A stretch of DNA of 64,000 nt, from assembly GCA_913030605.1 (NCBI GenBank), contig CAJWEZ010000002.1, positions 1-64,000 on the forward strand, written 5' to 3'. Positions 42,061 through 50,665 of the stretch are shown here, piece after piece. Numbering within the stretch: the first letter of the stretch is position 1; the number at the start of each line of letters is the position of its first letter. Both the position numbers and the translations under genes were made by a program. The notes beneath the pieces are model-generated. The model was not told the DNA's origin and did not search any database. It saw only the letters and a list, made by a program, of their open reading frames with translations. The stretch comes from an uncultured Spirochaeta sp. GTDB taxonomy: Bacteria; Spirochaetota; Spirochaetia; DSM-27196; Alkalispirochaetaceae.

Positions 42061-42981
42061 GTGAAGGTTACAAAATTCCGGAGCGGTACCGTCTCGGCCT
42101 GTGCACTCGCCGCGATCATCGCTGCCGCGGCGATCGTCCCCGTTGCGGCGACGGAACCCCTGCAACCAACGATCGATCTTCCCGGGGTCCGCGAAATCGT
42201 GGCGCTTCGGGACGCGTTCCCCCATCGCGTGGAGGACATCGGATTTCGCGACGGCCAATGGGCTCTTCGCATCGACGGCGAGTGGTTTTTCTGGGCCGAG
42301 GGGCGTTTCCTTCCGGCGGAGCTGCGAGACGACTGGGCGTCGTTCGTCTCGATTCGGTTCTACAACTACGACACCGGCCCGTGGCGGCCGCGTCAGATCG
42401 AACCGGACGTGGAGGCACGACTGCGGGAACGAACGCGCCAGCGTGACAGCGACGAGCGCATGCGGTTCAACGCGTTCCTGGACCGTCTGTATCAGGTGTC
42501 GAGTCGGGCAGAGGCGGACGCACGGATGCGGCCGGTGACGTTTCTTGGGCTGAGAACGCGGGTTCATCCCGATGTGGTGGCGCCACTGGCTCGGGTGGAG
42601 CGCCGGGTACGGAATGCCATGCTCGACAACCAGGAGGTCCGGGGGTACGTGCAGAACCTCCAGCAATTGCACGGCTACGCCTGGCGAAACATCGCCGGAA
42701 CACAGCGACGGAGCTATCACGCCTACGGCATGGCTGTGGATCTGGTGCCGCAGCAGTGGGGCGGCCGGTGGGGGTACTGGCGCTGGGCCGCCGATGGTGG
42801 CGTGGAGGAGTGGTGGAACCTCACGGAACGGGAGCGGTTTCATCCGCCACAAGCGGTGATCGACGCGTTTGAAGCCGAAGGCTTCGTGTGGGGCGGCAAA
42901 TGGCTGTTTTTTGATCCGATCCATTTCGAATATCGGCCGGAGGTGCTGCTGCTGGCGCGCGGGGCGGGAACGACCGACTGA
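42061..42981 (+). CDS. secreted M15-family D-Ala-D-Ala carboxypeptidase-like protein
   Basis: This 306-residue protein has an N-terminal signal (hydrophobic 12-26, ending VAATEP). The M15 metal site is seen as RRSYHAYGMAVDLVP (H-x6-D) and DPIHFEYRP near the C-terminus. It should trim peptidoglycan peptides in the periplasm. An aromatic-rich insert (GGRWGYWRWAADGGVEEWWN) lies between the two metal motifs. Leaderless GTG start. Confidence 0.82.
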   Translation: MKVTKFRSGTVSACALAAIIAAAAIVPVAATEPLQPTIDLPGVREIVALRDAFPHRVEDIGFRDGQWALRIDGEWFFWAEGRFLPAELRDDWASFVSIRFYNYDTGPWRPRQIEPDVEARLRERTRQRDSDERMRFNAFLDRLYQVSSRAEADARMRPVTFLGLRTRVHPDVVAPLARVERRVRNAMLDNQEVRGYVQNLQQLHGYAWRNIAGTQRRSYHAYGMAVDLVPQQWGGRWGYWRWAADGGVEEWWNLTERERFHPPQAVIDAFEAEGFVWGGKWLFFDPIHFEYRPEVLLLARGAGTTD

Positions 42982-43038
42982 GCGTGTACGGCGCCGCCGC
43001 GTCCCGTTGTTTGTTCCCGCAGGATGCTCCGCAGGGGG

Positions 43039-43044
43039 TACACT
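43039..43044 (+). promoter_or_regulatory. -10 box of leaderless outer-membrane-protein-like gene
   Basis: TACACT ends six bases before the ATG at 43051. Confidence 0.55.
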
Positions 43045-43050
43045 GAGGGT

Positions 43051-43560
43051 ATGGGGACGCTGGATCGCCCGGTACGGGCCACGATCCTGCTCCTGTGCCT
43101 GATTCCCTGTGCGTGGCTCCGCGCCGGTCAACCCACGATGTATCTCGAACTCAATCAGATGCTTTCGGTATCGCTCGGTGCGGATTGGCGTGTGTCGGAC
43201 CGTGGTGCGGTGCGCGCCAGCATCGGCACCGGTGCCGGTTTCCCGACCACAACGTGCGCGCTTGACGGGGTGTGGCACCTGCGGGCGCCCACCCGAGGCC
43301 TGCTCGTGGACGTGGAACTCGGGGTGCCGCTGGCGTACGCCAATCCCTTTGAGGGCCGATGGATCGACTGGGACCCGAATATCGACAGACCGTTTGCCGG
43401 ATTCCTGTTCGGCGGCGGCCTTGTATCGGGCTACCGTGGTGCCGGGTTCGACGTGACCCTCCTCACCGGACTGGCGGCGTGGTGGGAATGGCAGGACGGG
43501 CGCCGACATCGGGGCCCCGAGCCGATGCCTGTTGTCGCTGCCCGGGTGGCACGCCGGCGG
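43051..43560 (+). pseudogene. outer-membrane beta-barrel-like protein that has lost its own stop codon
   Basis: A signal peptide (about 1-26) is followed by alternating beta strands (MYLELNQMLSVSLGADWRVS, RGLLVDVELGVPLAYANPF, AGFLFGGGLVSGYRGAGF, DVTLLTGLAAWWEWQDG), as in small outer-membrane barrels. Near 43560 the barrel-like pattern ends. The frame then has no stop until 44469, running antisense through the whole exchanger gene. The run-on part is not protein-like. The real 3' end and terminator were probably deleted, fusing it to the convergent gene. Confidence 0.55.
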
Positions 43561-44658
43561 TCATCCCATGCCAAGCACGATCGCCAGGAATCCGCCGAAA
43601 TAGACGAGGATCAGAAGCACACTCTCGAATCCGATATTGGCAAAACCGTGTTTTTCGCGCCGGATCAGCCCGAGCAGCAGGATCGCCGTCAACAGGATCG
43701 CGAGGGTGATGAGAAACGCCGGCCGCGGTCCCATGGCGTGGTACAAAGACCCGTGGCGAAAGACGCCGTCAGCCACCGCAAGGAAGATCACATCGAATGC
43801 ATTGCCGCCCATGATGTCGCTCACGGCCATGGTGAGCGCACCAATGCGGACCGCGGCGATCGCGGTGACCAGTTCCGGAAAGGACGTCGCGATGGCGGTA
43901 AAAAGCCCGCCGACCACTGTTTCGCTCAGGCCGGTGGCCGAGGCGATCGCGACCCCCGCCCGTGCCAGTACGTACCCCGCCACGGCAATCATGATCGACG
44001 CCACTGCAAACCGACCGATGAGTGCGGGAAGCGAGCTGGTGGCGCCGGAAACGGGAGCGGTGCCGGTGGAGCCCGACGGGGACGCCGCGCCGGCGGCGTC
44101 GATATCGGGGTTCGCGTCACCGCCGTCTACCTGGGTGTGCTCAGTTACCCGCGGTTGCCACATCATCTGCCCGCGGGCCGTGAGGATCAGCCGTTGCCCG
44201 AAGACGTATGCGACCGGAATGAGGAGGCTGATGGGGTGAACGCCGGCGATCGTCACCTCCGGTGCACGCGCCGCCAGCAGTGTCCCGGAGAGGAGCGCGA
44301 CGAGGAGCGCACCCTGCAGCATGTTTTCGTCGGAGGCAGCGGCGTGTTCCAGGTTTGCGCGGCGATATACCAGATCGGCGATAGCGAGAAACACGGTCTG
44401 TGCCGCGATACCACCGACGGCGTTTCCGGCAGCGAGCTCCGGGTGGCCCTGAACGGCCGCCGTCACTGACGTGACGATGCCCGAGAGGGAGGTGCTCGCC
44501 CCAAGGAATAAAGCGCCGGTCAGCGCCTGCCCGAGGCCCGATCTTTGCGCGATGCGCGCCGCGAGAGAGGTGAGTCGGACACCGACCGCGGCAACGACAC
44601 CGGCGGCGGCGACGAACAGCGCGGCGTGGATCCAGGCTGGCCACATCGGATCGTACAT
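43561..44658 (-). CDS. CaCA-family sodium/calcium exchanger-like protein
   Basis: This 365-residue integral membrane protein has two alpha-repeats: GASTSLSGIVTSVTAA with AGNAVGGIAAQTVF in the first, and AIATSFPELVTAIAAVRIG with DIMGGNAFDVIF in the second. A Gly/Ser/Ala-rich loop (about 178-200) separates the two halves. The first repeat lacks the usual acidic residue after the Ser/Thr pair (LSG instead of PE). It may exchange Ca2+ or another cation. Confidence 0.82.
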   Translation of the reverse strand: MYDPMWPAWIHAALFVAAAGVVAAVGVRLTSLAARIAQRSGLGQALTGALFLGASTSLSGIVTSVTAAVQGHPELAAGNAVGGIAAQTVFLAIADLVYRRANLEHAAASDENMLQGALLVALLSGTLLAARAPEVTIAGVHPISLLIPVAYVFGQRLILTARGQMMWQPRVTEHTQVDGGDANPDIDAAGAASPSGSTGTAPVSGATSSLPALIGRFAVASIMIAVAGYVLARAGVAIASATGLSETVVGGLFTAIATSFPELVTAIAAVRIGALTMAVSDIMGGNAFDVIFLAVADGVFRHGSLYHAMGPRPAFLITLAILLTAILLLGLIRREKHGFANIGFESVLLILVYFGGFLAIVLGMG

Positions 44659-44789
44659 GCACTCATCCCCGGAGACCGTGACGCGGAATACCCGTGCGGA
44701 ATCTCCATCCCGACGGCGCCGTGTTCCAATGGTCCCACGGTGAGCATACCGTCGGCGTCGGCGAGAGGGAACCCTGACGCGGGGGATCC

Positions 44790-44822
44790 GGGGGCAGGAC
44801 TCGAACCTGCGCCCGGTTTGGT
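44790..44822 (-). tRNA. tRNA 3'-end fragment (partial)
   Basis: On the minus strand GCAGGTTCGAGTCCTGC followed by CCCCGG is a complete T-arm and 3' acceptor half. No anticodon arm or 5' half is present upstream, where CGGTGCAGTCAGCTC gives only a D-arm-like stretch. It is a truncated tRNA or an integration scar next to tRNA-Arg. Confidence 0.5.
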
Positions 44823-44845
44823 TGAGCTGACTGCACCGATTTTTG

Positions 44846-44919
44846 CGCGCCCAGGAGGACTCGAACCTCCGACCCTCGGCTTAGAAGGCCGATGCTCTAT
44901 CCGGCTGAGCTATGAGCGC
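44846..44919 (-). tRNA. tRNA-Arg (TCT)
   Basis: The 74-base cloverleaf has acceptor GCGCTCA/TGGGCGC (one G-T pair), anticodon loop CTTCTAA, T-arm GGAGGTTCGAGTCCTCC and discriminator G. CCA is not encoded. Confidence 0.95.
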
Positions 44920-44969
44920 GGGAATCGCCGCCGCGTGGCGTCGTCTGGCGAATCGCCACGCGGTCGCTC

Positions 44970-45042
44970 TCGGGATGGCCGGACTCGAACCGGCGATCTC
45001 CTGCTCCCAAAGCAGGCGCCTTAGCCACTAGGCTACATCCCG
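44970..45042 (-). tRNA. tRNA-Pro (TGG)
   Basis: The 73-base cloverleaf has acceptor CGGGATG/CATCCCG, anticodon stem CTGCT/AGCAG around TTTGGGA, and T-arm GCCGGTTCGAGTCCGGC. It lies 50 bases upstream of tRNA-Arg on the same strand. They may share a transcript. Confidence 0.95.
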
Positions 45043-45250
45043 TTGAGAGCGCAGTATAGGGAACGCCGATTTGGCGGTCAAGCAGCCGGTGTGGTTCCAT
45101 CGGCAGTATACAGCACGGTGTTGCAAAATCGCCCGTATCTCCCAGTGCGAAGGCGAGATGCTGTTGCGAACCGTGGACCCGGACGGGAAGTGCCGTTGGA
45201 ACAATGGTTTGCGCGGCGGCTTGCAACACGCTTCTGTATACACATTAAAG

Positions 45251-45280
45251 TTGACACAAAAGGTCAGCAATCAGTATCAT
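45251..45280 (+). promoter_or_regulatory. promoter of the rhodanese operon
   Basis: TTGACA (45251-45256), 18 bases, TATCAT (45275-45280), with a leader of about 30 bases to the ATG at 45318. The 200 bases before it, up to tRNA-Pro, hold no other feature I can support. Confidence 0.75.
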
Positions 45281-45317
45281 ACATAGCGAAATCTGAATAT
45301 AAGGAGGCCGGTGCCCT

Positions 45318-45659
45318 ATGGACTATCAGCCGGTATCGATGGACACGGTAGAAAATCTCTCGTCGACGGAGTTCGAACAGCTGATGCGCGAGACGCCGGA
45401 TGGCCGCCTCGTGGACGTCAGGACCGAACTCGAGTACGCGATGGGCCACATTCCCGGATCGGAACTGTTCGATCTCACCAATCCGGACTGGCCCGACCGG
45501 ATCGATGCACTGGACCGCGATGCGCCGGTCTTTCTGTACTGTCGGAGTGGAAACCGGAGTTACCAGGCCGCCATGTACATGCAGCAGATCGGGTTCACCC
45601 GGGTGTACAATCTGGCCGACGGGATCATCGCCTGGACCGGCGAGATCACCAGGGACTGA
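45318..45659 (+). CDS. single-domain rhodanese
   Basis: This 113-residue sulfurtransferase has LVDVRTELEYAMGHIPGS and the catalytic loop FLYCRSGNRSYQAA, with the active cysteine in the CRSGNR loop typical of GlpE/PspE-like rhodaneses. AGGAGG lies before the ATG. It is 31 bases before the metallo-beta-lactamase/rhodanese gene. Together they form a sulfide/persulfide handling operon. Confidence 0.92.
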   Translation: MDYQPVSMDTVENLSSTEFEQLMRETPDGRLVDVRTELEYAMGHIPGSELFDLTNPDWPDRIDALDRDAPVFLYCRSGNRSYQAAMYMQQIGFTRVYNLADGIIAWTGEITRD

Positions 45660-45690
45660 ACGGCACACCGAACGGCTCAAGGGGGGGCAG

Positions 45691-47157
45691 ATGTTTTTCG
45701 AACACGTATACGAACGCGGACTGGCACAATCCAGCTATCTGGTCGGATGCCAGGCGACGGGCTCGGCGGTCGTCGTCGATCCCCGGCGGGATATCGATGT
45801 GTACCTTCAGATCGCGGAGCGGGAAGGACTGCAGATCGAGGCGGTGACCGAAACGCACATTCACGCCGACTATTTGAGCGGGGCACGGGAACTGGCGGCG
45901 GCGACCGGCGCGACGCTGTACCTGTCCGACGAGGGCGGCGACGATTGGCAGTACGGGTTTCCCCACGCGGGCCTTCGCGACGGCGACACGATATCGGTGG
46001 GCAATGTCCGCCTGGAGGTTCTGCACACGCCGGGGCATACTCCGGAACACCTCTCATTCCTGCTGTATGACGAACCGACAGGGCCGGAGCCCCGCATGCT
46101 GTTCACGGGTGACTTCGTGTTTGTCGGCGACCTCGGGAGACCGGACCTGCTGGAAATGGCGGCGGGCGTCGTCGGGAGTCGCGAGACCGGGGCGCGACAG
46201 ATGTACTCGTCTCTCCGGCGGCTGCGCGATCTTCCCTCCGGCGTTCTGGTGTGGCCCGGCCACGGAGCGGGATCGGCGTGCGGGAAATCCCTCGGCGCGG
46301 TGCCTGTCACGACGCTGGGCTACGAACGGGCGACCGGCTGGGCGTTTCGCGTCGATGGCGAGGACGAGTTCGTGGACCAGCTCCTCGACGGACAGCCGGA
46401 ACCGCCGCGCTACTTCGGCACGATGAAGCGACTCAACCGCAGTCGACCCGAGACGACTGTGCGCCCCATTCTCCCGGCGATTCCGCAGTGGTCGGCGGGA
46501 GAAGTGGTTCGCATCGCCGGTGAATCTGTCGACGACGGTGACGGCGGTGCCGCGCATTCGGTACAGGTGGTCGACACGCGGGCGTCGGAGGTGGCGCTGG
46601 CGCGGCCGATTCCCGGTGCACTGTCCGTGCCGGTGGACGAGGGGATGAGTACCTGGTTCGGCTGGCTGCTGGACTACGATTCCGACATCGTGATCGTGGT
46701 GGATCCGGAACACCGGGAGGCCGTGCAGCGTTCGCTGTTCAGGATCGGTCTCGACCGAATCATCGGCTGGGCAGACGCGACCGCGGTCGATGCGGCGGTA
46801 GCCGACGGCGCACACGGAGCGGAGATTCCCTCGGTCGATCCAGGTGAGGTTGAACGGATGCGCACGGAGGGAGCAACGGTACTTGATGTCCGTGGCGCCG
46901 GAGAGGTCGAGGAGGACCGAATCCCCGGTTCGCGGCACATCCACCTCGGGTACCTCGCCGACCGGGCTGCTGAACTGGATGGCGATCGCCCGGTTGTGGT
47001 CCACTGCCAGGGGGGATACCGATCGGTAATTGCCTGCAGCGTGCTTCGGCGTGCGGGGTTTTCGTCGGTCTTCAACCTCGCCGGCGGTTTCGACGCCTGG
47101 AAGGCGGCGACCGCACGGTCAGCCACCGGCGAACCCTCGGCGGCGTCCTTCCGCTGA
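45691..47157 (+). CDS. MBL-fold persulfide dioxygenase-like protein with two rhodanese domains
   Basis: This 488-residue protein has an N-terminal metallo-beta-lactamase domain with ETHIHADYLSG, HTPGHTPEHLSFL and MLFTGDFVFVGDLGRPDL, the pattern of ETHE1/CstB-type persulfide dioxygenases. Two rhodanese modules follow (about 280-370 and 385-475). The first lacks a catalytic cysteine (VVDPEHREAV). The second has VVHCQGGYRS with the cysteine present. It should oxidise glutathione or other persulfides in the cytoplasm and pass sulfur to thiosulfate. Confidence 0.88.
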   Translation: MFFEHVYERGLAQSSYLVGCQATGSAVVVDPRRDIDVYLQIAEREGLQIEAVTETHIHADYLSGARELAAATGATLYLSDEGGDDWQYGFPHAGLRDGDTISVGNVRLEVLHTPGHTPEHLSFLLYDEPTGPEPRMLFTGDFVFVGDLGRPDLLEMAAGVVGSRETGARQMYSSLRRLRDLPSGVLVWPGHGAGSACGKSLGAVPVTTLGYERATGWAFRVDGEDEFVDQLLDGQPEPPRYFGTMKRLNRSRPETTVRPILPAIPQWSAGEVVRIAGESVDDGDGGAAHSVQVVDTRASEVALARPIPGALSVPVDEGMSTWFGWLLDYDSDIVIVVDPEHREAVQRSLFRIGLDRIIGWADATAVDAAVADGAHGAEIPSVDPGEVERMRTEGATVLDVRGAGEVEEDRIPGSRHIHLGYLADRAAELDGDRPVVVHCQGGYRSVIACSVLRRAGFSSVFNLAGGFDAWKAATARSATGEPSAASFR

Positions 47158-47172
47158 CCGACCCGCGGGTGG

Positions 47173-47178
47173 TACAGT
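47173..47178 (+). promoter_or_regulatory. -10 box of leaderless nth gene
   Basis: TACAGT ends seven bases before the ATG at 47186, excluding the open codons upstream. Confidence 0.6.
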
Positions 47179-47185
47179 GCCGCGC

Positions 47186-47851
47186 ATGGGACGTGAGACA
47201 TCGCGGTTCATCGAAATCGTTGAGCGGCTGGAGGCGGAGTACGGAGATGCGCCGAGCCTGCTGGACTACTCCTCACCGTTCGAGCTTCTGATCGCCGTGA
47301 TTCTGTCGGCCCAAACAACGGACGCGGCGGTCAATGCGGTGCTCCCGGAGCTGTTCGGGCGGTTCCCGTCCAGCACCGAGCTCGCCGCTGCCGACGCCGC
47401 GGCGGTGGAGGATGTGATCCACTCGCTGGGGTTCTATCGCCAGAAGGCCAAAAGCATTATCGGAACCGCGCGAATGCTCGAGTCGGAGTTTCAGGGCGCC
47501 GTGCCGTCGACGATGGAGGATCTTGTCCGCCTTCCCGGAGTGGGGCGAAAATCGGCGGGCGTGATTCTCCTGCATGTCTACGACACGCCGGCGATCATTG
47601 TGGATACCCACTTCGGCCGTGTGGTTCGTCGGCTGGGTTTCAGCAGTGCGAAGGACCCGGGAAAACTCGAACGCGATGTGGCGGCGGTGCTCCCTGCGGA
47701 GCACTGGAATGATGCGAGCATGCGCCTCAACTACCATGGTCGGCGCTACTGTTTTTCGCGGAAGCCGGCGTGCGACCGGTGCCCGGTTGCAGACGTGTGC
47801 CCGTCCGCCGAACGCGGCGGGGCGGGCACGGACGGGGGTGGCGCGCAGTGA
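47186..47851 (+). CDS. nth: endonuclease III
   Basis: This 221-residue HhH-GPD DNA glycosylase/AP lyase has catalytic K122 in LPGVGRKSAGV and D140 in IIVDTHFGRV. The 4Fe-4S loop is C189-x6-C196-x2-C199-x5-C205. It removes oxidised pyrimidines in base excision repair. Leaderless start. Its stop overlaps the queG start (GTGA). Confidence 0.94.
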   Translation: MGRETSRFIEIVERLEAEYGDAPSLLDYSSPFELLIAVILSAQTTDAAVNAVLPELFGRFPSSTELAAADAAAVEDVIHSLGFYRQKAKSIIGTARMLESEFQGAVPSTMEDLVRLPGVGRKSAGVILLHVYDTPAIIVDTHFGRVVRRLGFSSAKDPGKLERDVAAVLPAEHWNDASMRLNYHGRRYCFSRKPACDRCPVADVCPSAERGGAGTDGGGAQ

Positions 47852-48915
47852 TCGCCCGCAAGGCGTGGTTTCCGTCGGTGGATCCGGAGCTTTCGGGGCT
47901 GCTGCAGGCGGAGGACCTCGCCCTGATCGGATGCTGCGACGCGTCCGATTCGCCGGAACAGGAGGAAGAGTATCGCCGCTGGGTGGCCGCGGGACACCAC
48001 GGTGAGATGGACTACCTCGCCCGCCATGCGGACCTCAAGTTCCGGCCCCAGGAGCTCCTTCCCGCGTGCCGGTCGATCGTGTTCGTCGGCATCAACTACT
48101 ACCAGAAGCCGCCGCACTCCCCGCCGCCGTCGTCGGGGCGTGTGGCGCGCTACGCCTGGGGACGGGACTATCACAAGGAACTCGGGAATCGGCTCCGCCG
48201 CGTTGCCCGTACGCTTGGCGAACGCCACCCTGATGACCGCTTCCGCGCCTGGACCGACGCGACGCCGCTGGCAGAGCGCTCCTACGCGGAACGCGCGGGC
48301 GTCGGGTTCACCGGCCGTCACACGCTGCTGATCAACGGCGAGTTCGGAAGCTGGTTCGTGATCGGGGAGATCCTCTCCACGCGCCGGTACCCGCCCTCCG
48401 AACCGCCGGACGGGCGCCATGGAGCGTGTCCCACCAACTGCAGCCGGTGTATCGACGTGTGCCCCACCGGAGCGCTCACGGCGCCATTTCGCATCGACGC
48501 CCGCCGCTGCATTTCCTACCTGACGATCGAGTACGATGGCGTCATCCCGGAGGAGCTGCGGCCGGCGATGGGGGACTGGGTTTTCGGCTGCGACCTCTGC
48601 CAGGAGGTGTGCCCCCTGAACGTCCGCGCCCGTGTGACGGAGGTCGAAAACTTCACCCGTCCCATCGCAGGGTCGCATCTGGACCTGGGCGAGGTTCTGC
48701 GCATCCGCACGCACGATGAGTTTGTCGCCCGCTTCGCCGGGTCGCCGCTGATGCGCGCGAAGCGCCGCCGTCTGCTGCGGAACGCGTCGATCGCGGCCGC
48801 GAACACCGGCGCAGTCGAGCTGCTTCCGGAACTTGAGGCCCTCTCGTCCGATTCCGACAAGATCATCGCGATTCACGCCCGCTGGGCGGTCGAGCGATTG
48901 CGCCAACGGCGGTGA
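47848..48915 (+). CDS. queG: epoxyqueuosine reductase
   Basis: This 355-residue cobalamin-dependent iron-sulfur enzyme carries two 4Fe-4S clusters (CPTNCSRCIDVCPTGAL and CDLCQEVCPLN), the N-terminal corrinoid-binding part and a C-terminal HEAT-like helical tail. It makes the last step to queuosine in tRNA. GTG start at 47848, overlapping nth. It needs B12, like MetH further on. Confidence 0.92.
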   Translation: MIARKAWFPSVDPELSGLLQAEDLALIGCCDASDSPEQEEEYRRWVAAGHHGEMDYLARHADLKFRPQELLPACRSIVFVGINYYQKPPHSPPPSSGRVARYAWGRDYHKELGNRLRRVARTLGERHPDDRFRAWTDATPLAERSYAERAGVGFTGRHTLLINGEFGSWFVIGEILSTRRYPPSEPPDGRHGACPTNCSRCIDVCPTGALTAPFRIDARRCISYLTIEYDGVIPEELRPAMGDWVFGCDLCQEVCPLNVRARVTEVENFTRPIAGSHLDLGEVLRIRTHDEFVARFAGSPLMRAKRRRLLRNASIAAANTGAVELLPELEALSSDSDKIIAIHARWAVERLRQRR

Positions 48916-48937
48916 TACCGTACCTTTGGGGGTAATC

Positions 48938-50665
48938 ATGGAAAGTTTGCCCCCGAAAGTACAGGAACGCTTGAATCAACTGTCGGCCCGGTTTCGGGAG
49001 GGACTCCCCGCCGTACTCGAGGAGCTTGCCGGGCTGAGACAGCGCTGCGAGGACGGCGAGACGGCTGCCCTCCGGGAACTCCGTATGCGGGTCCACCGCA
49101 TCGCTGGAAGCGCGTCTACCTTCGGATTCGAACTCATCACTCAGACTGCCCGGGCGGCGGAGCAGGCGATCGAACGCGACCTCGCCACCGACGGTCAGCG
49201 TCTCACCGATGAGAGTCAGCAGGCCCTCAACCGAATCACGCAGACGGTTCGGGAGGCGGTCACACCGGCGCCAGCTGCGGCGCCAGTGGGAGATCCGCTG
49301 ACCGCGGAACGACCAGAGGTGGCGAACGGATCCGACGACGCGATCGCGGCCAAACATCGACTTGTGATTGTTACCGGCCCGATTCCGGGGGCAACAGACG
49401 ATATCTCCGATCAGCTCGCCGTTTTTGGACTGACGCTGGTCCGGGTGGATGAGATCGCGGAGGTGGAAACCCTGCTGCACCGGGAATCGGCGGTGGATGG
49501 TCCGCACTACGATTACACGGTTCTCCTGTCCACGGTGGATTTCGTGGCCGCCGGAAACGGTCGGCTGCGGGATCTGACCAGTCTGCGCAACCGGTACCCG
49601 GGACGGTTCCTGACGGTCCTGGTGGGGGACGAGGACGACTTCGACACGCGGCTGAGGTCGGTGCGCTACGGTGCCGACGCGTTCCTGGCGCTGCCGTTCG
49701 ACACCACTGCGCTCGTGGACCATCTCGAGAAGATGATGGGAAACCAGGAAACCGCGCCGTATCACATTCTGATCGTCGACGACGACCCGGAACAGGTCTC
49801 CACAACGGCCCTGCAGCTCCAGCAGGCGGGCATGATCACGTCGGTCGTGACCGACCCGCGGAACATTTTTCGGGTACTGGTCGAATACAAACCGGAACTG
49901 ATCCTGCTGGACATGTACATGCCGGACTGCAGCGGCGCGGAGTTGGCGTCGATCATTCGCCAGAACGACAGTTTCGTTGGAATTCCGATCGTATTCCTCT
50001 CGGTGGAAACCGACTCGGAACGGCAGTTCGACGCGATCCGCAGCGGCGCGGACGACTTTCTCACCAAGCCGATAGACCCGGAGCACCTGGTGACATCGGT
50101 GCGGATCCGGGCGGCACGGACGCGGGCGATGCGCTTTTTCATGGAACGCGACTCGCTGACCGGTCTGCTGAACCACACGAACCTGAAGGAACGACTCGAG
50201 GACGATCTGTCCCGCGCCCGCCGAATCGGAACGCGAATGGTGTTCGCGATGATCGATATCGATCACTTCAAATCGGTAAACGACACCTACGGGCATCTGA
50301 CCGGCGATCGCGTTCTCAAGGGGCTGGCGCGCCTGCTCGAGGAACGCCTGCGTCGAACCGACGTCGTGGGTCGCTACGGCGGCGAGGAGTTCGGGATCAT
50401 CCTCTTCAACACCGACGGCGTGCAGGCCAAGCGACTGATGGACGGGTTGCGGGAAAGTTTCTCCCGGCTGCGACAGACAAACGGCGAGGCGACCTTTACG
50501 GTGACGTTCAGCTGTGGAATCGCGGAGTTCCCCCGATTCGAAAGCGCCTCGAGCGTGAGCGAGGCCGCCGACGCGGCGCTGTACCTCGCCAAGGAGGCGG
50601 GACGGAATCGGGTTATGGTCGCCGAACCACCGTCAGGCGACGACGAAACCGCTCAGTCCAGCTGA
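48938..50665 (+). CDS. diguanylate cyclase with Hpt and two receiver domains
   Basis: This 575-residue protein has an N-terminal Hpt domain (H53 in VHRIAGSAST). A degenerate receiver-like domain follows (about 135-265, lacking a clear phospho-aspartate). A canonical receiver has D325 in ILLDMYMPD and a conserved lysine in DDFLTKPID. A GGDEF domain has its active loop GGEEF at 481-485 (IDIDHFKSVNDTYGH before it). It should make cyclic di-GMP under phosphorelay control. GGGGGT lies just before the ATG at 48938. No kinase gene is adjacent. Confidence 0.9.
   Translation: MESLPPKVQERLNQLSARFREGLPAVLEELAGLRQRCEDGETAALRELRMRVHRIAGSASTFGFELITQTARAAEQAIERDLATDGQRLTDESQQALNRITQTVREAVTPAPAAAPVGDPLTAERPEVANGSDDAIAAKHRLVIVTGPIPGATDDISDQLAVFGLTLVRVDEIAEVETLLHRESAVDGPHYDYTVLLSTVDFVAAGNGRLRDLTSLRNRYPGRFLTVLVGDEDDFDTRLRSVRYGADAFLALPFDTTALVDHLEKMMGNQETAPYHILIVDDDPEQVSTTALQLQQAGMITSVVTDPRNIFRVLVEYKPELILLDMYMPDCSGAELASIIRQNDSFVGIPIVFLSVETDSERQFDAIRSGADDFLTKPIDPEHLVTSVRIRAARTRAMRFFMERDSLTGLLNHTNLKERLEDDLSRARRIGTRMVFAMIDIDHFKSVNDTYGHLTGDRVLKGLARLLEERLRRTDVVGRYGGEEFGIILFNTDGVQAKRLMDGLRESFSRLRQTNGEATFTVTFSCGIAEFPRFESASSVSEAADAALYLAKEAGRNRVMVAEPPSGDDETAQSS

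Noticed and set aside
41089-43509. 806-codon open frame antisense to the methyltransferase and M15 peptidase
   Set aside because: It crosses two well-supported genes and their promoters, and its composition (Arg/His/Pro) is that of an antisense frame.
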